DNA from: Phycicoccus sonneratiae
Lineage (GTDB): Bacteria > Actinomycetota > Actinomycetes > Actinomycetales > Dermatophilaceae
Assembly: GCF_016887965.1 (NCBI RefSeq)
Contig: NZ_JAFDVD010000015.1
Span: forward strand, 1-64,000
Length of the DNA stretch: 64,000 bases
Direction of reading: 5' to 3'
The notes below the pieces were generated by a model, which saw nothing but the letters and a program-made list of their open reading frames with translations, was not told the origin of the DNA and did not search any database. Shown here piece after piece: positions 1 to 8,474 of the stretch; the stretch's first letter is position 1, and each line of letters starts with the position of its first letter. Made by a program: the position numbers and the translations under genes.

Positions 1-181
1 TCCCGTCGTCGACACAACCCGATCACACGCTGCCGAGCACACCTCGATTACCGCTATGCAGGGACCGACGACCAGGACCCGGGCACCCGCCCAGCCCTTG
101 ACGCTAAACACCTCACGCTGATGAGCGGGCGTTGATCCGATTGGGACGGCGGGCTGCGAGCACTAATCCATACTGTCGATC

Positions 182-649
182 GTGGCGGCGTCGAAGAATC
201 AACGCGTGGTCTTTGCGAGTGGTCCGTATCGAGGCTGCGTCATCGGAGTGCTCGTGGTGTTTGCACTGATGACCCTTGGTGGCTTGGTCGACCCAGTGCC
301 AAGCGCAGCTGGTCCCGCATGGCCGGGCTTGGTGATCGTCGTCATCTTGGCCGTACTGATTGGTCGTGCCATCAGGCTCGGCATGGTTATAGATCGAGAC
401 GACGTCACAACTCGCGGCCTGCTGATGAGCCGGAACACACCGACCTCAGGCGTGCTTCGCGTCGAAGCGGTTGGGTACAGCGGGCAGCTGAACTGGTACG
501 GGCAATCGCGCTCCCTCCGCATGCTCCGACTCGATCTACAAGAAGGCCATCGCGACGTGCCCATGGTCATCGCATTCAGTGGGCGGGCTCATGCGATTGA
601 GCAGCGAGCCAACACAGCCTTGGGCGAGGTCCTGGGCGAGCAGGTCTGA
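182..649 (+). CDS. Small membrane protein of unknown function
   Basis: The predicted 155-residue protein starts with GTG. Two hydrophobic helices are visible, at about residues 19-36 and 47-65, followed by a soluble C-terminal domain of about 90 residues with alternating hydrophobic and charged residues. This layout resembles small actinobacterial membrane proteins with a PH-like cytoplasmic domain, but no diagnostic motif is present and the family is not certain. No convincing ribosome binding site precedes the GTG. The gene stands alone: the 181 bases before it and the roughly 200 bases after it hold nothing recognisable. Base composition is less GC-rich than in the catabolic clusters to the right, so the gene may belong to an accessory segment that starts left of the window. 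Confidence 0.6.
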   Translation: MAASKNQRVVFASGPYRGCVIGVLVVFALMTLGGLVDPVPSAAGPAWPGLVIVVILAVLIGRAIRLGMVIDRDDVTTRGLLMSRNTPTSGVLRVEAVGYSGQLNWYGQSRSLRMLRLDLQEGHRDVPMVIAFSGRAHAIEQRANTALGEVLGEQV

Positions 650-863
650 CTACGAAACCCCTACCCGAGTGCCGCGCGCCCTGCGGCATGGTCGGACGTT
701 GGCGGGGAGGGCTCGACTGGCTCCGGGCAAGCCGGCCCAGTGGGTCGAATCTGTGGCAGGCATCGAGTCGAAGAGGTCTCAGAGGAGGTGAGGCGCTCTG
801 GCGTCGCGGTTGGATCGAATCTGAGACGATCAGCGTCCGCAGACCGTGCGACCGAAGGCAGGC

Positions 864-1721
864 ATGGAGGCTGATACGTGGGAGCCCTCGTCCGACGGAG
901 GTTCGGCAGACCAATGCCGGCGCTTCCGGAGGAACGGCGAGCGGTGTAGTAACCGAGGCCGGCTCGTCGACGGTTGGTGCCATCAGCCAGAATGCGCCGG
1001 GTTCACCCGGGCCAGACCCGAGGCACCCGATGGTCACAAGGACCGCACGCCACGGGGGACTACTGCTCACGTGGCGTCAACCTCGCAAGTTCCACTCAGC
1101 GTCGGAATCGACGAGGTCGAGGACGTGCGGGTTTCCCTGACGGCCCGCGAGTCGTTCCGGTTTCATCACGGCGGGTCAGACGCAGAGGCAGAGCAGCAAC
1201 TCCGAATGATGCTTGAGGACTTCATCCTTAAATGCGCACGCGATGTGCACCGAAACGGCTATATAGGCCTGTCTCGACAGGGGTACGAGCTCACCATTGC
1301 CCCTTCGATGACGGTCATCACGAACTACTCCACGGTCCACAAAGAGCGGACCTGGGAGCAAGTCAAGGCGGGCGTACGCTCCCGCTTCGGCCACACGGCA
1401 AGGGCATCACGCGGCCCCAGGCCCGAAGAAGGTCCTGAGCTTCCAGCGGCAGCCGTGGTTGCAACCCTTGACCCGGTGACGGCCTTCTTGACCTCCCGAA
1501 CGCTCAACGCGTTCGCCAAACTGCATGGCCTGAAACACGTCGACGACGCTTCGCTCGAAGCCGCCATTCGCGAGGCGCTCTCCATCGCAATGGTTAGTGG
1601 AAGCATCGGCAACAACGATGGAGACACTGTCGTAGCTGTCCTCCATGGTGACTTCACATGGCTTCTCTCGAAGGACGCTCGAGCGGTAGTCGGCGTGAGG
1701 CGGACCCGCCCAACCGACTGA
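864..1721 (+). CDS. Hypothetical protein with N-terminal Cys-rich zinc-knuckle-like motif
   Basis: The ATG at 864 is chosen because a GAAGG element lies just upstream; an in-frame GTG at 846 would add six residues without a ribosome binding site. The protein has 285 residues. Cysteines 18, 28, 39 and 44 (C-x9-C-x10-C-x4-C, with a histidine after C39) resemble the small zinc-binding module of the type R-C-x6-G-x2-C-x6-G-x3-C-x2-H found at the ends of many phage and plasmid proteins. The remaining ~240 residues contain no motif I recognise. The gene has no operon partner and, like its left neighbour, is lower in GC than the rest of the window. Function unknown; zinc binding is an inference from cysteine spacing. 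Confidence 0.55.
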   Translation: MEADTWEPSSDGGSADQCRRFRRNGERCSNRGRLVDGWCHQPECAGFTRARPEAPDGHKDRTPRGTTAHVASTSQVPLSVGIDEVEDVRVSLTARESFRFHHGGSDAEAEQQLRMMLEDFILKCARDVHRNGYIGLSRQGYELTIAPSMTVITNYSTVHKERTWEQVKAGVRSRFGHTARASRGPRPEEGPELPAAAVVATLDPVTAFLTSRTLNAFAKLHGLKHVDDASLEAAIREALSIAMVSGSIGNNDGDTVVAVLHGDFTWLLSKDARAVVGVRRTRPTD

Positions 1722-2035
1722 GTGGTCAATTGCCCTCCCTTGTTGCTCGACGCAGAACCGAGGCGATTCCGCCTCATACCCAGAGGCGGCATCTCGGACG
1801 GGCTGGCCCAGCGATGGCGTCCGACGTCAATCTCCTCCTAGGGTTATCACGGTTGGGCGCAAGCGAATGAGCCGACGACAAGGTGTGCCCAAGCACACTC
1901 CAGCGGGCGATGCGTTATCTGCATCCGCCGTGAGTCCTCCAACCAAGCCATGGTCCGGGGCTGCATCAGTAGCGACAGGTCTCAACTGAATGCTTCCGTG
2001 GTCCCACCCGCTCATCGGCATGGGCGATTGATGCG
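1722..2035. other. Gene-free stretch, nothing recognised
   Basis: This 314-base interval separates the orphan plus-strand gene from the 3' end of the DUF222/HNH gene. The short open frames in it lack ribosome binding sites and any recognisable protein signature. I see no tRNA, strong inverted repeat or promoter-like element. Confidence 0.5.
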
Positions 2036-3307
2036 TCACGCGGCAGGTGTGCTTCGGCGACCCTCGATCAGGTCATCGCACGGCCGGTCGAGGTCCGGGC
2101 CCTCCTCCCGCATCGGGTCACGCGGGTGATGTTCCGGCCGGCGCGCCAAGTCGGGTGGCGGGAGGGCGGCGAGGGCTCGGTCGTAGGAGCCGTCGGTGAG
2201 GTCCCAGACGACGTGGCGCCCGTGCTGGTCGGGTGTTCGGCGGGTTTCGGCCCAGAGTCGTCGTCGGTGGACGACGGTGTGGTGTCGTTGGCAGAGCAGG
2301 GCGGCGTTGGCGACGTCGGTGGCCCCGCCGTCGGCCCAGTGCCGGACGTGGTGCGCGCGGGCCCAGGCGGCCGGTGCGGTGCAGCCGGGAAAGGTGCAGC
2401 CGCGGTCGCGGAGCCAGAGGTGGCGTCGCTGGGGTCGGGTGAAGAGCCGTTCGAGCCGGCCGAGGGTGAGCGGCTCGTCGGCGGTGCCGAGGACGTGCGG
2501 GATGAGGGCGGCGTCGCAGGCGAGACGGCGCAAGGTCTCCGGGTTGACCAGGGTTCCGTCGGCGGTGGAGCCGATGACCTCTCCGGCGCCGGCCCCGGCC
2601 TGCAGGTCGGCCAGCGACATGGTGACGTGCAGCGTCGCGGGTGACCCGGCGTCGGCGACGGACTCCAGCTCGCTCGCGGCCACGCAGACCTCCGTGAGCG
2701 CTTCGACGCGACGCTGCCCGGCCGGGCGCAGGTCCCGTTCACCGGTCTCCTCGTTCGGTGCCGGTGCCGACAGCGGCCCGATGGCGGCTTCGAGGGTGGC
2801 GGCCTGTTCCGGAGTCATCCACAGCTGGTATTCCGTGAGGTCCCCGGACTCCACGTGCGGCATCGACAGCCGGGCGGCGCCGCGGAGTCGCTGCTGGAGG
2901 TCGTCGAGCGCACCGTGGTGCCCGTGGTCGGCCATGAGCCTCGGCCGCAGCCGGCGCATCAGCGTCGTGCCGTGCTCCTGCGCGAGCGCCACCAAGGCGG
3001 TGGCCACGGTCGGGACAGCCTCCGGGCGCAACAGTGGCTCCAGGCGCGCGCTCTCCCGCATCACCGCACACGCCGTCCCGGCCCCCAGCCGCCCGGACTC
3101 CACGGCGTCCCAGACGATCCTCAGGGGTATGTCCTGGGCGGGGCGGCCACCGTCGAGGCCGGACCCGGCTGCCACGACGTCGAGCGCGATCCGCGCCACC
3201 GCCACCGCGCCACCCTGACGCAGTGACGGGGCGTGCTCCCGCACCCACGCCTGCACCTCGGACCCGGCGACCTCACCGCGGCGAGCGGCCTCGACCGCCA
3301 CCGACAC
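2036..3307 (-). CDS. DUF222 / HNH endonuclease domain protein (13E12-like), 5' end displaced
   Basis: The open frame encodes 423 residues. The first ~230 have the alanine/arginine-rich helical pattern of DUF222. Near residues 300-350 is an HNH nuclease core: CTFPGC and then AHHVRHW, followed by ANAALLCQRHH. Such 13E12-repeat proteins occur in many copies in actinobacterial genomes; their biological role is not established. The frame opens at a GTG in the middle of conserved DUF222 sequence. The missing N-terminus, beginning MTTGRTELAERR, is encoded upstream in another frame (see 3318-3471). The gene therefore appears to carry a one-base frameshift around 3318-3330, in or next to the run gcggcgggg. 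Whether it is a real mutation or a sequence error cannot be decided here. If translated from the GTG, the HNH domain would still be complete. Confidence 0.75.
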   Translation of the reverse strand: MSVAVEAARRGEVAGSEVQAWVREHAPSLRQGGAVAVARIALDVVAAGSGLDGGRPAQDIPLRIVWDAVESGRLGAGTACAVMRESARLEPLLRPEAVPTVATALVALAQEHGTTLMRRLRPRLMADHGHHGALDDLQQRLRGAARLSMPHVESGDLTEYQLWMTPEQAATLEAAIGPLSAPAPNEETGERDLRPAGQRRVEALTEVCVAASELESVADAGSPATLHVTMSLADLQAGAGAGEVIGSTADGTLVNPETLRRLACDAALIPHVLGTADEPLTLGRLERLFTRPQRRHLWLRDRGCTFPGCTAPAAWARAHHVRHWADGGATDVANAALLCQRHHTVVHRRRLWAETRRTPDQHGRHVVWDLTDGSYDRALAALPPPDLARRPEHHPRDPMREEGPDLDRPCDDLIEGRRSTPAA

Positions 3308-3317
3308 CCGCGCCGCC

Positions 3318-3471
3318 GACGCCCCGCCGCGACCTCGTCCAGCACGCCCAGCAGCTCACCGAGCTCCGCCCCCGACGCTGCCGCCAGCAGCTCACCGAAC
3401 CCGGCCAGCGCCTCCCGCGCGGACTCGACACAGGAGCGGCGCTCCGCGAGTTCGGTTCTCCCCGTTGTCAT
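3318..3471 (-). pseudogene. Displaced N-terminal segment of the DUF222/HNH gene
   Basis: An ATG at 3471 opens a frame beginning MTTGRTELAERRSC and continuing through LGELLGVLDEVAA, which is the usual N-terminus of DUF222 proteins. After that the homology continues in a different frame as ASAARVSVAVEAARRG, the start of the 2036-3307 frame. Adding one base near 3325 would join the two parts into a single protein of about 478 residues. The segment is best read as the 5' end of the same, frameshifted gene. Confidence 0.6.
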
Positions 3472-3586
3472 ACCGCCATTCTCGCAGCCACCACCGATAG
3501 ACACCCCGTCCACGATCCACCCTGTGGACAAGTGCCGGGAACGCAGCCGCTGTGGACGACGGACCGTCCCCGACCCCACCCGACGT

Positions 3587-4681
3587 TCAGCGCTTGATGA
3601 GCGGCGACCGGACGGCGCCCGACTCCTTGTCGGACTCGTTGAAGAACTCCTCGCGGTGGATGTCCCGCGGGAACAGCCGCTTGCCCATCAGCGTCTTGAG
3701 TGCGGCCTCGACCATCGGCGGCGGACCGCAGAGGTACCCCGAGCACCCGCTGAGCGACTCGTGGTCGGCGGCGATGACGTCGGTGACCATGCCGAAGCCG
3801 TACCGCCCCGCCTCGTCGCCGCAGTCCGCCGCCGACTCCTCCGACAGGCACGGCCGGTACGTGAACTGCGACGGGAACCGCGCTGCGAGGGAACGGAAGT
3901 AGTCGACGTCGTAGAGCCACTCGCGCGTCCGGGCGCCCTGGTACAGCGTCAGGTGGCCCTCGTACTCACCGTTCTCGAGCGCGTGCCGCAGCATCGACTT
4001 CAGGGGGGCCAGCCCCGTCCCTCCACCGACGAGGACGGCGTGCCGGTCGTCGCCGGTCCTCAGCACGAAGCGCCCGTACGGTCCGGACACCGCCACGGTG
4101 TCGCCGACCGCCAGCCCGCCGAACACCCAGCCGTCCGTCCCGCGCCCGCCCGGCACGCGGCGGACGTGGAACTCCAACCGCCGCGCCTCCGTCGGCGGCG
4201 ACGCGATCGACCAGGTGCGGTCGACGGCCGGCAGCCCGTCGGCCGCCGGCACCTGGAACTTCAGGTACTGGCCTGCGTTGAAGCCGATCTCGCGGTCCAG
4301 CTCGACGACCAGGCGCACGGTCTCGCGCGCGATCTCCGTCAGCTCGACCACGGTGGCCGTGTAGTCCTGTACGGGGAAGACCTCGACCGAGTCGTCGACG
4401 TCGATGTCCGCCTCGATGACGACGTCCGACCGCGGTCGGGCGGTACAGGGCAGCAGCTTCCCCTCGTCGCGCTCGTAGTCCATCAGCGCGAACGAGCTCG
4501 CCGCCCCGTGGTCGACCTCGCCCTCGAGGACGTCGGCCTTGCACGTCGCGCAGGTGCCGTGCGTGCACGAGTGCGGCAGCCAGACCCCGCTGCGCAGGCA
4601 GGCGTCGAGGATGCTCTGGTCCTCCCGGCACTCGACCTCGCGGCCCAAGGGCTCGACGGTGATGGTGTGGGACTGGGTCAT
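3587..4681 (-). CDS. dmpP: Phenol hydroxylase P5 component, FAD/[2Fe-2S] reductase
   Basis: This 364-residue protein passes electrons from NADH through FAD and a [2Fe-2S] centre to the hydroxylase diiron site. The N-terminal ferredoxin domain has C39, C44, C47 and C79 in plant-type spacing (C-x4-C-x2-C-x31-C). It is followed by an FAD-binding segment with RTWSIAS and an NAD-binding loop GGGTGLAPLKS near residue 230. The ATG at 4681 is preferred over the upstream in-frame start at 4726 because it gives the normal DmpP N-terminus. It is the last gene of the minus-strand phenol operon, 88 bases after the P4 gene. The hydroxylase context supports phenol or a close analogue as the substrate of the complex. 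Confidence 0.92.
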   Translation of the reverse strand: MTQSHTITVEPLGREVECREDQSILDACLRSGVWLPHSCTHGTCATCKADVLEGEVDHGAASSFALMDYERDEGKLLPCTARPRSDVVIEADIDVDDSVEVFPVQDYTATVVELTEIARETVRLVVELDREIGFNAGQYLKFQVPAADGLPAVDRTWSIASPPTEARRLEFHVRRVPGGRGTDGWVFGGLAVGDTVAVSGPYGRFVLRTGDDRHAVLVGGGTGLAPLKSMLRHALENGEYEGHLTLYQGARTREWLYDVDYFRSLAARFPSQFTYRPCLSEESAADCGDEAGRYGFGMVTDVIAADHESLSGCSGYLCGPPPMVEAALKTLMGKRLFPRDIHREEFFNESDKESGAVRSPLIKR

Positions 4682-4769
4682 GGGGTCTCGTGCTCCGTTC
4701 GCGGTGTGACACACCGGCCGCCGCACCGGGAGGACCCTGCGCGGCGGCCGACGTGGTGGGTGGTGGACC

Positions 4770-5096
4770 TCAGGCGAGGACGCGCATCCCGATGACGTCC
4801 TTGTGCTCGACGCCGATCTCCTCGAGCGTCTGGTCGTCCCGCGGCTCGATGACCTCGCCGTGCAGGGTCCAGACGCGCCGGGCGCCCGGGTCGAAGTCCG
4901 GGTCCTCCTCGGCGTAGGGCACGAGCAGCCCGTTCCAGAAGTCGCCCCACGTCATCGCCTTGGGGGCGCGGAAGCAGGCCGACGCGCAGAACCACATGTT
5001 CTCCTGGAACCACACGTGCACGAGCTGGTCGTCGCCGTACAGCTCCTGGCGGGAGCGGGACGGGAAGTCGTACGTGCCGATGCTGTTGACGGCCAT
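4770..5096 (-). CDS. dmpO: Phenol hydroxylase P4 component
   Basis: This 108-residue protein matches the small P4 (DmpO-like) subunit of bacterial multicomponent phenol hydroxylases, a subunit of the oxygenase (alpha-beta-gamma) complex. Recognisable features are the start MAVNSIGTYDFPSRS, the aromatic stretch VWFQENMWFC and the C-terminal GVEHKDVIGMRV. The gene starts five bases after the P3 stop codon, so the two are certainly co-transcribed and probably translationally coupled. Its length is normal for the family and no odd features are seen. Confidence 0.88.
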   Translation of the reverse strand: MAVNSIGTYDFPSRSRQELYGDDQLVHVWFQENMWFCASACFRAPKAMTWGDFWNGLLVPYAEEDPDFDPGARRVWTLHGEVIEPRDDQTLEEIGVEHKDVIGMRVLA

Positions 5097-5101
5097 GGCG
5101 C

Positions 5102-6643
5102 TCAGGCCTCCGATCCGATGTGGGAGTGGTCCGCGGCGTCGTGCCACCGGGCCCAGTGGGCGGCGTCGAGCGAGCCCTTGTACTCGCCGCCGTCGCCCTC
5201 CTGGATGCCGTACCAGGCGAGCACGTCGGGCACGGTCGGCCCGCCGCAGTTGCCCTGGTAGATCTGGTGCACGGGGAGCCAGGCCTGCACGTACTTCTCC
5301 GGCTCGCGCTCGAAGATCCACTGGCACCCGTCGGAGCAGGTCTGGAACTTCTCGCCCCGGTACTCCGAGTGCCGCTGGCAGATCGTCGTCGGGTCGTCCG
5401 GCTCGGTGAAGAGCATCGGGATCTGGCAGACCTGGCAGAGCTGCGGCAGCCCGCGGACGAAGTGCCGCCCGCCGGCCTCGAGGTTGCGGGCCTCCTTGTC
5501 CCACAGCGGCTTGTACAGCTTGTCGAACGTGCCCGGGTAGTTGTCGGACAGCCAGGACTGGGCCTCGGCGTCGGGGAAGGTCGTCGTGAAGGCCGCCGCG
5601 TGCGAGAACTGGTAGAGCGTCCAGTACACCTGGTGCGACAGCACCTCCTTCTCCGCGATGGCGTGCTCGACGTGCTTCGGAGGGGTGATGCCGTAGAAGG
5701 CGAGGTCCTGGAACAGGCCGCCGAGCATCTGCTCCTCGAAGTACAGCTCGAACGCCTCCTTCCAGCTCATCACCTTGCGCGGCAGCATGTAGTCGAGCAT
5801 CTGCGCGACGAGGGCGGTGACGCGGTACCCGCGCCAGAACCACTTGTCGATCCACGCCTGGACGATCGGCACGTTCGCCTCGTCCTGCTCGAGGAGGAAC
5901 TTGATCGCCTCGAGGCCGAGGGTCATGTGCCGGGACTCGTCGGACTGGGCCGAGAAGCCGAAGGTCATCGTCGGGAGGTCGCCGTTGAAGGAGGCGCCCG
6001 ACATGAACGGCACGAAGAGCAGGTTGGTCAGCAGGTACTCGAACGAGAACCCGATGGCGATGAGGAACTCGAACGGCCCGGCGGTCAGGGCGTCGTCGAA
6101 GAACGACTTCGGCACCGAGAGGTACCAGACCCGGTCGTGCTGCTCGAGGTAGTTGTGGAACCCGCCGTAGTACTTGTTGTAGTTCGAGAGGGTGTGGATC
6201 TCGGTCTGCGTGTGGCGCATCTCGTCGATCGACTGGCAGAGCGCGGCGAACCGCGGCCCCGGCCCGTTGAGGTGCCGGGCGAGGTAGGCGAAGTTGCGGT
6301 GGGCCTGGTACTCCAGCGGTGTCACGCCCTGGAGGAAGAGCTTCATCGCGTTGAGGTAGGACGCCTCGGTCAGCGAGAGGTGACCCTGGCTCTGGGCGAA
6401 CCCGTCGAGCACGGCGTAGAGCCGCTTGTCCTTCTCGGCCTGGTACTTCGTGTAGGCGTCGACGGTCAGGCGGAAGGGGTCCTCCCACTTGCTCCAGTCG
6501 TGGATCTTGATGCCCTCGAACTCGGTGTAGGGGAACACCTCGGAGGTCTCGACGTAGGAGGGCTCCCAGTCGAGGTCGCGGGTCAGCGCCTCGTAGCGCT
6601 GCTTCATCGTCAGCTTGCGCGGGGCCTTGGGGGCGATCGTCAT
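5102..6643 (-). CDS. dmpN: Phenol hydroxylase P3, large oxygenase subunit (diiron)
   Basis: The 513-residue protein is the catalytic alpha subunit of a soluble diiron (bacterial multicomponent) monooxygenase that hydroxylates phenol to catechol using O2. The diiron ligands are visible with canonical spacing: E111, E141 and H144 (in DEMRH), then E202, E236 and H239 (in DESRH). A C-terminal region with several cysteines (LCQVCQIP, TCSDGCQW) fits the metal-binding part of this family. The start ATG at 6643 follows the P2 stop by 15 bases. The protein partners with P1 and P4 in the hydroxylase, receives electrons from P5 and is regulated by P2. All catalytic residues appear intact. Confidence 0.95.
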   Translation of the reverse strand: MTIAPKAPRKLTMKQRYEALTRDLDWEPSYVETSEVFPYTEFEGIKIHDWSKWEDPFRLTVDAYTKYQAEKDKRLYAVLDGFAQSQGHLSLTEASYLNAMKLFLQGVTPLEYQAHRNFAYLARHLNGPGPRFAALCQSIDEMRHTQTEIHTLSNYNKYYGGFHNYLEQHDRVWYLSVPKSFFDDALTAGPFEFLIAIGFSFEYLLTNLLFVPFMSGASFNGDLPTMTFGFSAQSDESRHMTLGLEAIKFLLEQDEANVPIVQAWIDKWFWRGYRVTALVAQMLDYMLPRKVMSWKEAFELYFEEQMLGGLFQDLAFYGITPPKHVEHAIAEKEVLSHQVYWTLYQFSHAAAFTTTFPDAEAQSWLSDNYPGTFDKLYKPLWDKEARNLEAGGRHFVRGLPQLCQVCQIPMLFTEPDDPTTICQRHSEYRGEKFQTCSDGCQWIFEREPEKYVQAWLPVHQIYQGNCGGPTVPDVLAWYGIQEGDGGEYKGSLDAAHWARWHDAADHSHIGSEA

Positions 6644-6658
6644 GTCTCGCAGCCTCTC

Positions 6659-6949
6659 TCAGTGGTCCCAGGCGATGACGATCTCGTCGTCATCCCATTC
6701 CTTGATGTGCCCGAAGTAGCTGACGATCGCCAGCTGGAACTCGTGGGTCTCCCACTCGCGGCCGAGGCGCTCCTCGACCGACTCGCGGGTGACGACGAGG
6801 CGGCCCGGTGCGGTGATCCGCACCAGTCCCGGCATGTGCTGCACGGTGCAGCCCTCGTTGGTCGCCTCGATGGCCTCGACGACGGAGCGGTTGGTCTCGC
6901 TCTCCTGGATGTCCACGCCGACGGGGCGGGTGGCGGCGGTGGTGCTCAC
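6659..6949 (-). CDS. dmpM: Phenol hydroxylase P2, coupling/regulatory protein
   Basis: The 96-residue product has the size and sequence style of the cofactor-less coupling protein (DmpM/MmoB family) that binds the oxygenase and speeds turnover. Typical features are VGVDIQESETNRSVVEAIE near the N-terminus and a C-terminal half with GLVRITAPGRLVV. Translation probably starts at the GTG at 6949, 19 bases after the P1 stop. It sits between the P1 and P3 genes, the usual position in phenol hydroxylase operons. Confidence 0.9.
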   Translation of the reverse strand: MSTTAATRPVGVDIQESETNRSVVEAIEATNEGCTVQHMPGLVRITAPGRLVVTRESVEERLGREWETHEFQLAIVSYFGHIKEWDDDEIVIAWDH

Positions 6950-6968
6950 GGGTTCTGGTCCTTCCCGG

Positions 6969-7973
6969 TCAGTCGGTCAGAGCCGCGACGGTCTCGCGGA
7001 TCGTGGTGGCGGTGGACTCGAGGGAGGCACCGGCGCCGGCGCCCACGAGCTCGTCCACCCGGGCGGCCACGGGACGCAGCGCCTCGAGTGCGGCGTCGAG
7101 GGCCTCGGCGGTGGAGGAGGCCAGCAGGCCCTTGTTCGCCGCACCTGTCTCCGGGTCGGCGACCCAAGCCTTGTAGAGCGCGTCGACCCACTTGCGGTGG
7201 TCCGCGAACCAGCTCGAGAGGTGCTGCGCCACGAGGCTGTACGACCCTGCACCGCCGTCGATGGCCGCGTCGTCGAGGTGGGCGAAGAAGAGCGAGTAGA
7301 CGAGCCGGTCGGCGACGTCGAGACGGACGAGGGCCTTGCCCCAGTCCTTCTCGAGGAACAGCTCCTCGACGAGGCGGCGCAGCCCCTGGAGGGAGGCGTC
7401 CTCGACCCAGCGCGTCTTGGCGTCGCCGAGCAGCTCCGCCGTCCCGCCACCGAGGGCGATCCCCACCCGGCTGAGCGCCTGCGCGTTGCCGATGCGGTCG
7501 AAGGCGGCGTAGGCCGCGCACTGGGTGATCGTCGTGCCGAACCCGAAGCGGGCGATGTCGCAGGACACCATCTGGGCACCGGACTCGTAGTGCCGCAGCG
7601 GGACGAGCAGCTCACCCATGACCGACGACCAGGCGTCGGGCAGGCGGGAGAGCAGGTCCCGCGAGTCGAGGTAGTCCAGCGTCGCGGCGACCGCGTCGGC
7701 CATCGCGGCCCGGGAGGTGACGTACGGCGCGTAGTAGTACTGCCGCGGGTCGGTGAACGAGTACGGGTCGGTCAGCCGGAACGCGCTGAACGCCTCGTCG
7801 TAGATCTCGTGCTCGGGGTCCCAGAGCGGCCGGTAGTGGAAGTTCTCCTTGGCCTGGATGTCGATCGTCCCCTCCTCGTAGCGCGAGGCGGGACGGTCGC
7901 CGTAGCGCTTGACGAGGTGGTCGAACGTCTTGCGCGGCGGGTCGATGACCTGGGTCCGCAGTTCGTACTGCAC
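6969..7973 (-). CDS. dmpL: Phenol hydroxylase P1, small oxygenase subunit
   Basis: The 334-residue protein is the beta subunit of the diiron hydroxylase, related in fold to the alpha subunit but without iron ligands. The N-terminus MQYELRTQVIDPPRKTF and the tyrosine-rich segment DPRQYYYAPYVTSRAAM near residues 75-95 are typical of DmpL-type P1 subunits. The start is a GTG at 7973. It precedes the P2 gene by 19 bases and follows the unknown 146-residue gene by 60 bases. Its role is structural support of the active site and docking of P2 and P5. Confidence 0.9.
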   Translation of the reverse strand: MQYELRTQVIDPPRKTFDHLVKRYGDRPASRYEEGTIDIQAKENFHYRPLWDPEHEIYDEAFSAFRLTDPYSFTDPRQYYYAPYVTSRAAMADAVAATLDYLDSRDLLSRLPDAWSSVMGELLVPLRHYESGAQMVSCDIARFGFGTTITQCAAYAAFDRIGNAQALSRVGIALGGGTAELLGDAKTRWVEDASLQGLRRLVEELFLEKDWGKALVRLDVADRLVYSLFFAHLDDAAIDGGAGSYSLVAQHLSSWFADHRKWVDALYKAWVADPETGAANKGLLASSTAEALDAALEALRPVAARVDELVGAGAGASLESTATTIRETVAALTD

Positions 7974-8033
7974 GGTGCCTCCTCGGGGGCTGGCCGGCTC
8001 GGGTGTCCGGTCCGTTCGGGGTGGGTCGGTGGG

Positions 8034-8474
8034 TCAGGGGACGTGGTGGTGGCGGACGCCGGACTCGACGAGCAGCCGGACGAGCAGGTCGGGGAGGGCG
8101 TCGGGGCCCTCGAGCTCGTGGGGCACCTCGGCGTCGAAGCCGTCGCCGACCAGCCGTCCGTAGGCGGTGCCGTCCTCGAAGGTCGTCGACACCCGGGCGG
8201 CGCGACCCCGGTGGGTGACCTTGAACGCCAGCTCGTGCGGCAGCGGCTCGTCGACCAGGTCGAGCCGGTCGTCGGCCGGGCCGAGCACGGCGTTGGCCTC
8301 GCTCACCAGCTGCTCGGCGAGCGAGCGGATGGCGACCTGCCGGTCGGCCCCGGTACCGGTGGCGATCCGCCGGCTGATCCGGGTCTCCGGCATGGGGGCC
8401 AGGTCGTCGACGGACGGGAGCTGGTCCTCGGGCGTGCCGACGATCTCGGCGACGCGGAGCATGAACGGTGTCAT
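8034..8474 (-). CDS. Unknown 146-residue protein in the phenol operon
   Basis: The ATG at 8474 has a good GAGAGGA ribosome binding site and overlaps the stop of the preceding HbpS-like gene in an ATGA arrangement, so it is translationally coupled and surely expressed with the operon. It lies immediately before the P1 gene, where other phenol operons carry the small P0 (DmpK) assembly factor. However, this protein is longer (P0 is about 90 residues) and I see no DmpK similarity. The sequence is acidic, has no membrane segment or cysteines, and ends in GVRHHHVP, a histidine-rich tail. A role in hydroxylase assembly, iron loading or regulation would be guesswork from position only. Confidence 0.7.
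   Translation of the reverse strand: MTPFMLRVAEIVGTPEDQLPSVDDLAPMPETRISRRIATGTGADRQVAIRSLAEQLVSEANAVLGPADDRLDLVDEPLPHELAFKVTHRGRAARVSTTFEDGTAYGRLVGDGFDAEVPHELEGPDALPDLLVRLLVESGVRHHHVP

Noticed and set aside
2036-3471. Homing endonuclease or group II intron component because of the HNH motif
   Set aside because: The DUF222 N-terminus places it in the chromosomal 13E12-type family, and no intron structure or reverse transcriptase is nearby.
5120-7474. A 784-codon plus-strand frame opposite the phenol hydroxylase genes
   Set aside because: Its product has the biased composition of an antisense shadow, and the opposite strand encodes complete, motif-bearing hydroxylase subunits.
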